64,000 nt of DNA, from assembly GCA_016192105.1 (NCBI GenBank), contig JACPUV010000025.1, positions 1-64,000 of the forward strand, written 5' to 3'. The notes beneath the pieces are model-generated. The model made no database searches. It had not been told where the DNA came from and saw nothing but the letters and a program-made list of their open reading frames with translations. The first letter of the stretch is position 1. The number at the start of each line of letters is the position of its first letter. Positions 16,520-24,724 of the stretch are shown in pieces. A program made the translations under genes and the position numbers. The stretch is from Sphingobacteriales bacterium. Lineage in GTDB: Bacteria; Bacteroidota; Bacteroidia; Chitinophagales; Chitinophagaceae.

Positions 16520-17677
16520 ATGACCCGGAAAAAATTGTTATGGCTTTGCAGCTGGTATCCGTCCGGGACGGATCCGTTTAACGGGGACTTTATCCAGCGT
16601 CATGCCCGTGCTGCTGCCTTATTTAACGACATTTATGTGATCTATGTGGCTGCGGATGTGCAGGGTAAATCCGGAGGCAGCAGGAGTGAAATAATAAACC
16701 AGGGAGGGCTTACAGAGCATATTTTGTATTTCAAAAAATCAACTTCTATAGTGGGCCGCCTGCTGGCGCATTTCCGCTGGTCAGTCCTGTTTAAAAAGGC
16801 GATCCGTGCTTATATCCGGGAGAAAGGGATACCCGACCTGGTACATGTACAGGTGCCAATGAGAGCGGGCCTGCAGGCGATGTGGATGAAGCGAAAGTAT
16901 AAAGTGCCCTACCTGGTTACCGAGCATTGGGGCATTTATAATGAGGTCGAGGTATTGAATTACCAGGGCCGTTCAGCCCTCTTCAAAAAATATACAAAGG
17001 AGATATTCCGGGGTGCCATTTCATTTATCAGTGTCAGTCATTACCTGGCCGATGGGGTGAACAGGCTGGTACTGAAAAGGGATTACCAGGTTATTCCGAA
17101 TGTGGTTGATACCCTGTTGTTTTATTTCAAACCAGGTCCTGCACAGCCCTTCCGGTTCATCCATGTATCCAATATGGTTCCGTTGAAAAATACGGAGGGG
17201 ATATTAAGGGCCTTTAAACAGGTTCTGGAAGAAATGAATACCGCGGAACTGGTGCTGGTAGGTAACCCGGATGATTCGCTGGCCCGCTATGCCACTTCTA
17301 TCGGGCTGCCCGCGGACAGGGTATTTTTCCGGGGAGAGCTTTCTTACCCACAGGTCGCAGCTGAAATGCAGACGGCTGCGTCCCTGGTCCTGTTCAGTAA
17401 TATCGAAAATTCTCCCTGCGTAATCGGGGAAGCCTTGTGCTGCGGGTTACCGGTCATTGCCACCCGTACCGGGGGCATACCGGAGCTGCTGAACAGTGAA
17501 AACGGGGTGTTGGTTACACCCGGGTCTGTGGATGAACTTATAGCCGCGATGCGGCAGTTGATGGTGAATTATGCCCAATACGACCGGGAGAAGATCGCTG
17601 AAACAGCCTGCGGCAAATTCAGCTACGAAGTGGCTGGAAGGAAAATGGATGAAATCTATACCCGGGTAATGGCCTGA
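16520..17677 (+). CDS. Glycosyltransferase family 4 protein
   Basis: This 385-residue GT-B enzyme has an N-terminal acceptor domain (SWYPSGTDPFNGDFIQRHARAAAL, then the hinge TEHWGIYNEVE). Its C-terminal donor domain has the GT4 signatures: RFIHVSNMVPLKNTEGILRAF, LVLVGNPDD, and the EX7E-type block GEALCCGLPVIATRTGGIPE near residue 315. It probably adds a sugar to a surface polysaccharide or glycolipid from a nucleotide-sugar donor; the sugar cannot be predicted. There are no transmembrane segments. No other polysaccharide genes adjoin it, so it is an orphan glycosyltransferase divergent from the channel pseudogene. Confidence 0.9.
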   Translation: MTRKKLLWLCSWYPSGTDPFNGDFIQRHARAAALFNDIYVIYVAADVQGKSGGSRSEIINQGGLTEHILYFKKSTSIVGRLLAHFRWSVLFKKAIRAYIREKGIPDLVHVQVPMRAGLQAMWMKRKYKVPYLVTEHWGIYNEVEVLNYQGRSALFKKYTKEIFRGAISFISVSHYLADGVNRLVLKRDYQVIPNVVDTLLFYFKPGPAQPFRFIHVSNMVPLKNTEGILRAFKQVLEEMNTAELVLVGNPDDSLARYATSIGLPADRVFFRGELSYPQVAAEMQTAASLVLFSNIENSPCVIGEALCCGLPVIATRTGGIPELLNSENGVLVTPGSVDELIAAMRQLMVNYAQYDREKIAETACGKFSYEVAGRKMDEIYTRVMA

Positions 17678-17688
17678 ACAGGCTGCAC

Positions 17689-17946
17689 TCAGCCTTTGAG
17701 CTTTTTGACCAGGTCAATGTAATTCGTCATGGCCTCCGTACTGGTCTTGCCTTTCAGGGCGGCCCAGGCCTCGTATTTGGCTTTGGCCACGAAATCAAAG
17801 GGGTTGGAGGGCGGGTCTGAACTGATATCACCCTCGCTTGCCTGTTTATACAGGGAGTACAGCTGCAGCAAGGTATCATTACTGGGTTTTTCGCTCAGGC
17901 TTTTGCTGTCGGCGATCGCTTTTTCAAATTGTTCTTTCAGATCCAT
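17689..17946 (-). CDS. Acyl-CoA-binding protein (ACBP)
   Basis: I chose the ATG at 17946 (MDLKEQFEKAIADSKSL), which gives 85 residues, the usual ACBP size. A longer frame to 18021 would overlap the upstream gene and adds nothing recognisable. Family hallmarks are LLQLYSLYKQASEGD, NPFDFVAKAKYEAWAALKG and AMTNYIDLVKKLKG. ACBPs are four-helix proteins that bind long-chain acyl-CoA in the cytoplasm. They are common in eukaryotes and scattered in bacteria, including Bacteroidota. The gene follows the CotH-like gene by 49 bp on the same strand. Confidence 0.92.
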   Translation of the reverse strand: MDLKEQFEKAIADSKSLSEKPSNDTLLQLYSLYKQASEGDISSDPPSNPFDFVAKAKYEAWAALKGKTSTEAMTNYIDLVKKLKG

Positions 17947-17995
17947 AAGGTTTAATTTGGTTGAATGTAGTGTTTTTGATAACCGGTCCGGTTTG

Positions 17996-19024
17996 TCACT
18001 GGATTCTTGCATTGTCAACAAAAATCGATTTTACACTGGCTTTGTCTTCAATCAGTTTGAAGAAATCCTCCAGGTAGCTGATCATTCCCTTTTTTATTTT
18101 TTTGTCCAGTAGTTCAAACTGGTTGATCAGGGCATAGATATTTTCTTTCTTCCCCCGGAATACATCCAGTACGAGCTGGATTTCCTCCACGGTGCGCGGG
18201 AATCCCCGGTACACCCGTTCGGTTACTTTATCTGTGCCGATGACTTCATTGGGTACGGCATAGCTGGCATCCACCAGCCCGCAATAGTCAAAATCATAGG
18301 GTACCACATACGGGGCCATACTTTTATTGTTCCTGTCGTAGATCAGTTTGATGTTATGGTTATTCGGAACGGTCCAGTCCGTATTACCGATCATATACTG
18401 AAACAAGGCCACCAGGGTCATCATATCCCGGTTGGTGGCTTCTGTCAGCAGTTTGACGGCTGCTCTTTTTTCGCAACCGTTTCGCCGGGCCATATCTGCA
18501 TCATCTTCGATCAGGAAAGCATACTGGCTGAAGGATTTTATCCTGTTCCTTGTATCATGATAAGTGGTTCGCAGCAGCCGCACCCGGAAACTCCGGTCCT
18601 CAAGCAGGTTATAGATTTTATAAACCAGAAATTCTTTGAGTACCAGTTCTTCGTCTGATTCACGAACATCGCAACCCAAAACGAGTTTTAATTTACCCAG
18701 GGGGTGCAGGCGGGAAGAACCCGGGCTACGGAAATTGAGCATCATTGGCGGGATCCTGCAGTATTCTCTCCGGAAACTGCCCCTGGCGGCTGCCAGGATC
18801 GGTTCGGTGATTTCCGTACTGTCCGGAAATTTCATCGTGACCCTGGCCGGCTGAAAGCTTCCCTGGCTTTTTTTAGTTTGCAACTGGCGTAAATCGGTGG
18901 TTAGGGTCATCTGGATCATTCCTTCTTCAGTGAAGAACCGGATACTGTCAACCGGATATGCCTGCGCACGGACCGCGGTTGTACAGGAAATCAGGAAAAG
19001 AAGAAACCATCCATATTTCTTCAT
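17996..19024 (-). CDS. Secreted protein with CotH-like/kinase-like fold
   Basis: This 342-residue protein has a signal peptide (MKKYGWFLLFLISCTTAVRAQA). The body carries the pattern LKEFLVYKIYNLLEDRSFRVRLL, YAFLIEDDADMARRNG, then YMIGNTDWTVPNNHNIKL and VVPYDFDYCGLVDASYA. The order of a helix with a basic/Tyr core, an N-T-D-W-(x)3-N-x-HN stretch and a DFD motif resembles CotH-type atypical kinases. That assignment is inference from pattern memory. It probably acts in the periplasm or on exported substrates. Confidence 0.6.
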   Translation of the reverse strand: MKKYGWFLLFLISCTTAVRAQAYPVDSIRFFTEEGMIQMTLTTDLRQLQTKKSQGSFQPARVTMKFPDSTEITEPILAAARGSFRREYCRIPPMMLNFRSPGSSRLHPLGKLKLVLGCDVRESDEELVLKEFLVYKIYNLLEDRSFRVRLLRTTYHDTRNRIKSFSQYAFLIEDDADMARRNGCEKRAAVKLLTEATNRDMMTLVALFQYMIGNTDWTVPNNHNIKLIYDRNNKSMAPYVVPYDFDYCGLVDASYAVPNEVIGTDKVTERVYRGFPRTVEEIQLVLDVFRGKKENIYALINQFELLDKKIKKGMISYLEDFFKLIEDKASVKSIFVDNARIQ

Positions 19025-19108
19025 ACAGAGGTGATTGTTGCTGATGTGATTTTTGGTTCAGGAAATTACAAAAGAATTCCTGAATGAACGGCATACGGCC
19101 TCTTCATT

Positions 19109-20728
19109 TTATTTTATTATTTCGGGAATGGTCTGACCGGTGGTTCCACTGGGCATCTGGATATGTAGCAGCGCTGCCAGGGTGGGGGCAATATCGGTCA
19201 TATGCGTTTCCCGGTAGGTCCTCCCGGCCTTGATTCCCCAGCCATACCAGAGCAAAGGGATATGTGCATCATAGGGATTCCAAAGCCCGTGCGTGGTACC
19301 TGTATTACTGTAGGCATCGATATAACCGGGTTTCGGGATGAATTGGATATCACCGTTCCGTCGGGGGTGGTACCCGTTGTTCAGCATCTCCCTGATTCTT
19401 TCCGGGAGAGGAATCCTGTTCAGGTCGTCCAGTGCAAATACCCGGTCAATTCCTTTTTCCGTCTGCAAGCGGCTGATGATCCACCGGGTGATTTCTTTTT
19501 TATCTGCTTTAGCTGAATCCAGCAGGGGGTGGTTCAGGTGAACCTGGTAATTATCATCACTCACGATAATGCCGGTGAGGTGATACTTTTCCGCCAGTTC
19601 TTTATTCAGGGTCTCGATGACCTTTCCCACGAAAACACGACCGCCGGGCAAATGATTTTCCTGCATGAATTCGGGTACATGGGCTGCACCGTGATCGGCT
19701 GAAAGAAAGACCGTGTACTGGCCCTTTCCAACTTTGGCATCCAGGAAATTCAGGAAATCGCCGAGCTCCCTGTCCATGCGCAAAAAGCCATCTTCGGCCT
19801 CCACCGAGTTTGGGCCAAATGTATGGCCGATATAATCCGGGGAAGAAAAACTAACCGCCAGGAAATCGGTGATTTTATCAGCGCCGAGCTGTTCTGCCTG
19901 CAAGGCCGCTTTGGCAAATTCAAATGTCATGCTGTTTCCCATCGGGGTAGCAGAAATTTTCCCATAATCCTTACCGGCCCATTTTTTCAGGTCATAAGGG
20001 AAGGCCGGGCCGAAGGGTTTGGCCTCATAGGCTTTATCATCCGTGGTACTTTGTACATAACTGCCGGGGGGATACAGCAGGCTCCAGCCTTTCTCATAAT
20101 AGTTGTCCACGATCTTCCGGCTGTTGAAATCGGAAACCCACCGGGGCAGTTCGTTCATGTAATAAGAGGAGGTGATCCAGTTGCCATTCGTATTATCGTA
20201 CCAGTAGGCCGCATTGGCGCTATGCCCTGCCGGCAGGATACCGCCCCGGTCTTTAATAGCCACCCCGATAACTTTACTCCGGAAATTAGTGGCTAAACGA
20301 AGTTCGTCACAAATCGTGGTCACAAGCAGGTTGCGCGGGCTCATTTTGCCCAGGACTGAAGTACTGCCAACGGTATTTACTGTTTTATCATCTGTGCAAT
20401 ACACAGTCTTCATTTGTTCATTATCCCACCAGGTGTTGCCGGTAATTCCGTTCACAGCCGGAACGGTTCCGGTATAAATTGAACTGTGACCGCAGGCGGT
20501 AATCGTCGGGGCGTAGGGGATCAGTGTATTTTCACAGGAGAAACCCTGGCCGAGCATCCTTTTAAACCCGCCAGTTTCGCTATAACGGTTGTAATAGCGG
20601 TACAGGTAATCCCAGCGCATCTGATCCATTACGATGCCAACTACCAGCCGGGGTCGCTGGATACCGGACTGGGTCCAACCAGTACCAAGGATTAAGAGGA
20701 GGAATGCTGTAGTCAGTATGCGGCGCAT
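19109..20728 (-). CDS. PafA-type alkaline phosphatase
   Basis: A 539-residue secreted phosphatase of the alkaline phosphatase superfamily with a signal peptide (MRRILTTAFLLLILGTGWTQ). The metal ligand Asp35 is in VVGIVMDQMRWD. The nucleophile is probably Thr77 in PTITACGHSSIYTG, and Asn98 in ITGNTWWDN is in the place of the PafA substrate-binding Asn. Further metal motifs are SSPDYIGHTFGPNS, FLSADHGAAHVPEF and THGLWNPYDAHIPLLWYG. PafA enzymes are calcium-independent periplasmic phosphate monoesterases that release inorganic phosphate without repression by phosphate. The gene stands alone, with a perfect -7 element at 20745-20752. Confidence 0.9.
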   Translation of the reverse strand: MRRILTTAFLLLILGTGWTQSGIQRPRLVVGIVMDQMRWDYLYRYYNRYSETGGFKRMLGQGFSCENTLIPYAPTITACGHSSIYTGTVPAVNGITGNTWWDNEQMKTVYCTDDKTVNTVGSTSVLGKMSPRNLLVTTICDELRLATNFRSKVIGVAIKDRGGILPAGHSANAAYWYDNTNGNWITSSYYMNELPRWVSDFNSRKIVDNYYEKGWSLLYPPGSYVQSTTDDKAYEAKPFGPAFPYDLKKWAGKDYGKISATPMGNSMTFEFAKAALQAEQLGADKITDFLAVSFSSPDYIGHTFGPNSVEAEDGFLRMDRELGDFLNFLDAKVGKGQYTVFLSADHGAAHVPEFMQENHLPGGRVFVGKVIETLNKELAEKYHLTGIIVSDDNYQVHLNHPLLDSAKADKKEITRWIISRLQTEKGIDRVFALDDLNRIPLPERIREMLNNGYHPRRNGDIQFIPKPGYIDAYSNTGTTHGLWNPYDAHIPLLWYGWGIKAGRTYRETHMTDIAPTLAALLHIQMPSGTTGQTIPEIIK

Positions 20729-20744
20729 ATAGATTTAATTTTGA

Positions 20745-20752
20745 CAAAAATA
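20745..20752 (-). promoter_or_regulatory. -7 element (TATTTTTG on minus strand) of the phosphatase gene
   Basis: CAAAAATA on the plus strand equals TATTTTTG on the minus strand, 16 bp before the start at 20728. Confidence 0.65.
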
Positions 20753-20842
20753 AGGGTTTGCGCGTTGCAGATATATGACGATTCTGTTACCCGTCACCTG
20801 TACCATTTAAATAAAAATATAACCCGGACCCGGAGGGGACAG

Positions 20843-20850
20843 TATTTTTG
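20843..20850 (+). promoter_or_regulatory. -7 element (TATTTTTG) of the racemase gene
   Basis: A perfect TAnnTTTG with only 4 nt (CCGC) before the ATG at 20855, which predicts a leaderless transcript. Confidence 0.7.
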
Positions 20851-20854
20851 CCGC

Positions 20855-21544
20855 ATGAAAACAATCGGACTTGTAGGAGGGACTTCCTGGGTATCCACGC
20901 TGGATTATTACCGCTATTTTAATGAACTGACCGGGCAGCGGCTCGGCGGCAACGAAGCAGCTAAAATCGTACTGTATTCGGTGAACTATGGAGAGATCGT
21001 ATCCCTGACTCAGGCGGGGGACTGGGAGGCGATAGCAACCCTTATTTCCGATGCGGCCCGGAGGGTGGAAAAAGCCGGAGCCGACTGTATTTTACTGGGT
21101 GCAAATACAATGCATCATATCGCTGAGAAAGTGCAGGCATCTGTCGGTATTCCCCTGCTTCATATTGCAGACGTGCTGGGCCGGGTTATCCGGGAAAAGG
21201 AGCTCCACAAAGTGGCATTACTGGGTACGAAATACACCTTGTTGTCCGATTTTTACAAAAGGAAACTGGCGGAAAAGGGGATTGAAACAATCATCCCCGA
21301 TGAGGAAGGGATACTTATGGTGAACAATGCCATTTACCAGGAACTCGGGAAGGGGATCTTTCTTCCGGAAACAAAACAGCAATTCTTACGTTTAATAAGC
21401 AAGCTGTCCGACCAGGGTGCTGAAGGAGTGATCCTGGGTTGTACAGAAATACCCCTGCTGATCAAACAGGAAGATACGGCGGTCCCAGTATTTGACACTA
21501 CGTACCTGCATGCCGCAGCCGCTGTGGATTTTGCATTACAATGA
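20855..21544 (+). CDS. Aspartate/glutamate racemase family protein
   Basis: The start is the ATG at 20855 (MKTIGLVGGTSWVSTLDYYR), because the longer frame runs back through the promoter. It gives 229 residues, normal for the family. The two pseudo-symmetric halves are visible. The second catalytic cysteine is present (GVILGCTEIPLLI). At the first catalytic position, directly before NTMH (residue 83), the sequence is Ala (LLGANTMHH), where characterised relatives have Cys or Thr. It may therefore catalyse a one-sided or different reaction. The 3' end overlaps the convergent lipoprotein gene by 9 bp. Confidence 0.85.
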   Translation: MKTIGLVGGTSWVSTLDYYRYFNELTGQRLGGNEAAKIVLYSVNYGEIVSLTQAGDWEAIATLISDAARRVEKAGADCILLGANTMHHIAEKVQASVGIPLLHIADVLGRVIREKELHKVALLGTKYTLLSDFYKRKLAEKGIETIIPDEEGILMVNNAIYQELGKGIFLPETKQQFLRLISKLSDQGAEGVILGCTEIPLLIKQEDTAVPVFDTTYLHAAAAVDFALQ

Positions 21545-21985
21545 TTCTTTAATGGGAGTGCAGTGTTCTGCTAATATTTTTACCGCCCCGTCGGTTTTGA
21601 TAACGGTAATGCTGCAGCGCTGATTGTCATCGAATTCCTGCCCATGGTAGGAGCCTTTGCCTTTCCATACGGTATTAACCACGGCGGTGTTTTCTTCCAA
21701 TTGAATGGTGTACTGCTGTCTTTCCATGGTCTGCAGCTGGTACACGGAAGAGGCGGCTGTTTGTATCAGGCTGGCCCGGTCGAATGTATGTCCTGACTGG
21801 GTGAAATAGAGATACTGCTTTGAAAGGACGGAGTCCACGATCTTTGCATCTTTGTGCCTCCATCCATCGTCAAATCGGTTGATGATATCCACCACCTCCT
21901 GCCTGGTCAGTTTCTCCGGTTTCTTACAGCAGGAGGAAACTGCGCCCATAACAAGCAGGCTGATGAGGAGGTGAAAAATACGCAT
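21536..21985 (-). CDS. Small lipoprotein with NTF2-like (DUF4440-type) fold
   Basis: The start is the ATG at 21985 (MRIFHLLISLLVMGAVSSCC); a TTG at 21994 lies inside the promoter element. The lipobox is VSSC, so it is probably a membrane-anchored lipoprotein. The body has the pattern of SnoaL/DUF4440 proteins: EVVDIINRFDDGWRHKDAKIVDSVLSKQYLYF, then TAVVNTVWKGKGSYHGQEFDDNQRCSITVIKTDG and a final AEHCTPI. This fold often binds small hydrophobic ligands; a specific role is not known. A perfect -7 element lies 6 nt before the ATG. Confidence 0.7.
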   Translation of the reverse strand: MRIFHLLISLLVMGAVSSCCKKPEKLTRQEVVDIINRFDDGWRHKDAKIVDSVLSKQYLYFTQSGHTFDRASLIQTAASSVYQLQTMERQQYTIQLEENTAVVNTVWKGKGSYHGQEFDDNQRCSITVIKTDGAVKILAEHCTPIKESL

Positions 21986-21991
21986 GACGGA

Positions 21992-21999
21992 CAAAAATA
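21992..21999 (-). promoter_or_regulatory. -7 element (TATTTTTG on minus strand) of the NTF2-like lipoprotein gene
   Basis: CAAAAATA on the plus strand; only 6 nt (TCCGTC) separate it from the ATG at 21985, so the mRNA should be nearly leaderless. Confidence 0.65.
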
Positions 22000-22031
22000 G
22001 GATTGTTTTTTATTTAACCTGCTCCCTTTTT

Positions 22032-23231
22032 TCAGCGAATCCTGCTCAGCATCCGGAATGAAAAGGAGGCAATAATACAGATAGCTCCTGTCAGGGACCA
22101 GAGCAGTTGAAAGCCGCCATGCTGGGCTACCTGGGCGCCTCCCATCGGGCCAAGGGTTTGGGCGGCAGACCAGGCCATGGTATAGGCCGCGGCATACTGT
22201 CCCCGGTTAGCAGGTTGTGTCCGGCTGATCCAGTAACTGTTCATGAATGGCATCGACAGGATTTCACCAAAGGTAACTGTCGCCATCATGGTGAAGGCCA
22301 GCAGGGGCCCGATTCCCGGTATATTTAGCAGGGCGAATGCGCCTCCTACGAGAAATACCCCCCTGGTGATATAGTACATACTGTTCCTTTTCCCTTCGAG
22401 CCGGTAGATCAGTGCCATTTCAACCAGGGCGATCAGGATCCCATTAAAAGCCATCAGCAGCCCGATAAAGGGCTTGGAGAAATGAAGCGTTCTTTCAAAG
22501 TAAACGGGGAGATTGGTGAAGAGCTGGAAAAAGCAACTGGCGAATAATACGGTGATACCGATAAAGAGCATATACTTTTTATCCCGGTAGGCCGGCATAA
22601 GCAGTGCTTTCTCCGCAGGAGTCTGCCGGTCCGGTTTGTAATGGGCGGGTTTCAGCAGGAACCACATCAGGAAAGCAGCAGCGATATTGGTAAGGCCATC
22701 CACCCAGAATAATAATTCATAATTAATATTTGCCAGCAGGCCGCCCAGACCGCTGCCGGCGGCCCAGCCTAAATTAATGGCAAGCCGGTTCAGGGAATAA
22801 GAACGGGTGCGGTTTGTCGTATTACTGTAGAAGGCGATCGCTGTTGAATTGGCCGGACGGAAAGCCTCATTTACAAAACTGAGCAGAAAGGTAAAAAGAC
22901 AAATCAGGGGATAGGTTTTCATCTGTCCCAGTAGCAGGAAAAGCAAGCCGCCACCAAAAAGGGTGAATAATTGTACCGGGTAAAAACCGATCCGGTCGGT
23001 TAAGCGTCCGCCCAGCCAGGCTCCGCTAAATGCCCCGGCTCCAAACAGTCCGAATACATATCCTGCCTGTCCCACACTGAATCCCATTTCCTTGCTGGTC
23101 AGGTAGAGTGTCATGAATGGAACGACCATTGTGCCACTCCGGTTGATCAGCATGATAAAGGACAGGAGCCAGGTTTCCCGGGAAAGACCTGCATATGCGT
23201 CACGGTATGTACGGGCCGCGGCTGAAATCAT
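22032..23231 (-). CDS. Major facilitator superfamily transporter
   Basis: This 399-residue protein has about twelve hydrophobic segments. The MFS motif A is at residues ~73-85 (GAWLGGRLTDRIGFYP), after transmembrane segment 2, and a conserved FRPANSTAIAFYSN lies near segment 5. The layout is that of a drug or metabolite exporter of the inner membrane. The substrate is not predictable. The gene is divergent from the cytochrome-like lipoprotein gene. Confidence 0.9.
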   Translation of the reverse strand: MISAAARTYRDAYAGLSRETWLLSFIMLINRSGTMVVPFMTLYLTSKEMGFSVGQAGYVFGLFGAGAFSGAWLGGRLTDRIGFYPVQLFTLFGGGLLFLLLGQMKTYPLICLFTFLLSFVNEAFRPANSTAIAFYSNTTNRTRSYSLNRLAINLGWAAGSGLGGLLANINYELLFWVDGLTNIAAAFLMWFLLKPAHYKPDRQTPAEKALLMPAYRDKKYMLFIGITVLFASCFFQLFTNLPVYFERTLHFSKPFIGLLMAFNGILIALVEMALIYRLEGKRNSMYYITRGVFLVGGAFALLNIPGIGPLLAFTMMATVTFGEILSMPFMNSYWISRTQPANRGQYAAAYTMAWSAAQTLGPMGGAQVAQHGGFQLLWSLTGAICIIASFSFRMLSRIR

Positions 23232-23238
23232 AGATTGG

Positions 23239-23246
23239 CAAAGTTA
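23239..23246 (-). promoter_or_regulatory. -7 element (TAACTTTG on minus strand) of the MFS gene
   Basis: CAAAGTTA on the plus strand; 7 nt (CCAATCT) before the ATG at 23231. Confidence 0.55.
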
Positions 23247-23348
23247 CCGGATTGCGGCAGGGCTGGCAACCGCTGGTGTAATCAGTCCGATTGGAGGTGT
23301 AATTTTTTTCAGCTATTTTGTATATTCCATCATAAAAACAAAACCAAC

Positions 23349-23693
23349 ATGAAGAAAATCTTTATCCTCACGGTGATGGCCGGCCTGGCCCTGGTGCTGG
23401 CCAACTGCTCCGGCGCGAGAAAACTGGCAGGCGTACCCAAACTGAATTATACAGGCAACCTCCAGTCTGTTATTTCCGAAAATTGTTCCCCCTGCCATAT
23501 CCCGGCCAGGGGAGGCAATAAAAAACCGTATGATAATTATGCGAATGTAAAGACCGACATTGACGAGATCATCCGCCGGATCGAACTTAATCCTGGGGAA
23601 AAGGGATTTATGCCCTTCCGCAAAACCACGAAACTGAGTGATAGCACCATTGCTATTTTCCGGCAATGGAGAACGGATGGGGCGCTGGAATGA
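23349..23693 (+). CDS. Small cytochrome-c-like lipoprotein
   Basis: The start is the ATG at 23349 (MKKIFILTVMAGLALVLANCSG), giving 114 residues with a lipobox LANC. The mature part has one heme-binding CxxCH motif (ENCSPCHIP). A methionine in GFMPFRKT could be the distal heme ligand. It looks like a single-heme, membrane-anchored c-type cytochrome domain facing the periplasm. No oxidase or dehydrogenase is nearby. A longer frame from 23235 would cross the upstream gene's promoter and is not used. Confidence 0.8.
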   Translation: MKKIFILTVMAGLALVLANCSGARKLAGVPKLNYTGNLQSVISENCSPCHIPARGGNKKPYDNYANVKTDIDEIIRRIELNPGEKGFMPFRKTTKLSDSTIAIFRQWRTDGALE

Positions 23694-23699
23694 AACCCC

Positions 23700-24164
23700 T
23701 CAATCTTTAATGAGCATGTCATAGAGTTCCCGGGTCCAGTCCACCCGCAGAACAGAAAAGGAATGAAGGGCCTCATCCGCGGATAATTCGATCATGAGGT
23801 TATCGGCAAACCGGGAGATATACTGGTTCTCATTGATTTTTTTCCACCCGAAATTCTTCTTATCGAGCACTTGTTGCAAATAGCCGGTAAGACAGGAGTC
23901 GCAGTGAGTTATTATTGTTTCTGAAAAGCAAAGATGGTTATCGTCAAACGCATAGATATATTCGGTTCTGGCGCCGGCGGGTCCCTTCCATAGCACCCGG
24001 ATTGTATCCACGCTGACCGTAACCGGGGAATGATGCTTTTTTGCGGGGTATTTCTTTTTCAGGACTGTTTCAGCAGTTGAATGGGTGGCATTTATATAGT
24101 CCTGGGCCCGGGCTGCCGACAAACCGCCTGCCAGGAAAACTGCTACCAGTACGAGTTGCTTCAT
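23700..24164 (-). CDS. Secreted protein of unknown function
   Basis: The start is the ATG at 24164 (MKQLVLVAVFLAGGLSAARAQ), chosen because a signal peptide begins there and a -7 element (24187-24194) lies 22 nt upstream. The mature part of ~133 residues contains two cysteines (HCDSC) four residues apart, VSVDTIRVLWKG, TEYIYAFDDN, and a C-terminal helix. No domain is recognised. It converges on the cytochrome-like gene with 6 bp between the stops. Confidence 0.6.
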   Translation of the reverse strand: MKQLVLVAVFLAGGLSAARAQDYINATHSTAETVLKKKYPAKKHHSPVTVSVDTIRVLWKGPAGARTEYIYAFDDNHLCFSETIITHCDSCLTGYLQQVLDKKNFGWKKINENQYISRFADNLMIELSADEALHSFSVLRVDWTRELYDMLIKD

Positions 24165-24186
24165 AAAAGGTCTGACGTTATAGCTG

Positions 24187-24194
24187 CAAATGTA
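24187..24194 (-). promoter_or_regulatory. -7 element (TACATTTG on minus strand) of the secreted-protein gene
   Basis: CAAATGTA on the plus strand, 22 nt before the start codon at 24164. Confidence 0.55.
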
Positions 24195-24242
24195 GTTGCT
24201 TCCCGGATTACGGCGAAACATGAAATACTCCCCGCAGATACC

Positions 24243-24250
24243 TATATTTG
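24243..24250 (+). promoter_or_regulatory. -7 element (TATATTTG) of the SET-domain gene
   Basis: A perfect TAnnTTTG match, 24 nt upstream of the ATG at 24275. Confidence 0.6.
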
Positions 24251-24274
24251 CGCCTTTCTAATAAAGGACCGGAT

Positions 24275-24724
24275 ATGGAATTAATGGAAAACAAGGTTAG
24301 GGTAAAAAAATCAGAACTCCCGGGGGCGGGAAAAGGGCTGTTTGCCAAATCATTTATTCCCAAAGGTTCCCGGATCGTGGAATACACTGGTGAGATCACC
24401 ACCTGGAAAGAGGTGGACCACGATGAGGGGACAAACGGTTATATCTACTATGTAAAACGTAACCATGTGATCGATGCCAGCCGGACACCGGAGGCCCTGG
24501 CCCGCTATGCCAATGATGCACGGGGTATTGTACGGGTAAAAGGAATGACCAATAATGCCGAATACACAGAAGAAGGTCTGAAAGTGTATATCACTTCCAC
24601 CAAAGACATTCCTGCGGGAGCCGAAATACTGGTGGACTATGGGAAAGAATACTGGGACGTGATCCGCTATAATCTCCGGTTGGACAAGGAAAGAAAGAGA
24701 AATAATAAATCCCCCCAGGATTAA
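24275..24724 (+). CDS. SET-domain protein (putative protein-lysine methyltransferase)
   Basis: The start is the ATG at 24275 (a second in-frame ATG lies at 24284), giving 149 residues: a SET domain and little else. Motifs are SELPGAGKGLFAKSFIPKGSRIVEYTGE near the start, ARYANDARG and NNAEY in the cofactor-binding knot region, and AGAEILVDYGKEYWD near the end. SET enzymes transfer methyl groups from S-adenosylmethionine to protein lysines. Short stand-alone SET proteins occur in Bacteroidota and other bacteria; substrates are mostly unknown. The 3' end overlaps the convergent gene by 4 bp. Confidence 0.9.
   Translation: MELMENKVRVKKSELPGAGKGLFAKSFIPKGSRIVEYTGEITTWKEVDHDEGTNGYIYYVKRNHVIDASRTPEALARYANDARGIVRVKGMTNNAEYTEEGLKVYITSTKDIPAGAEILVDYGKEYWDVIRYNLRLDKERKRNNKSPQD

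Noticed and set aside
20741..20854. Upstream extension of the racemase gene
   Set aside because: It overlaps the opposite-strand phosphatase promoter and the gene's own -7 element; the family start MKTIGLVGGT is at 20855.
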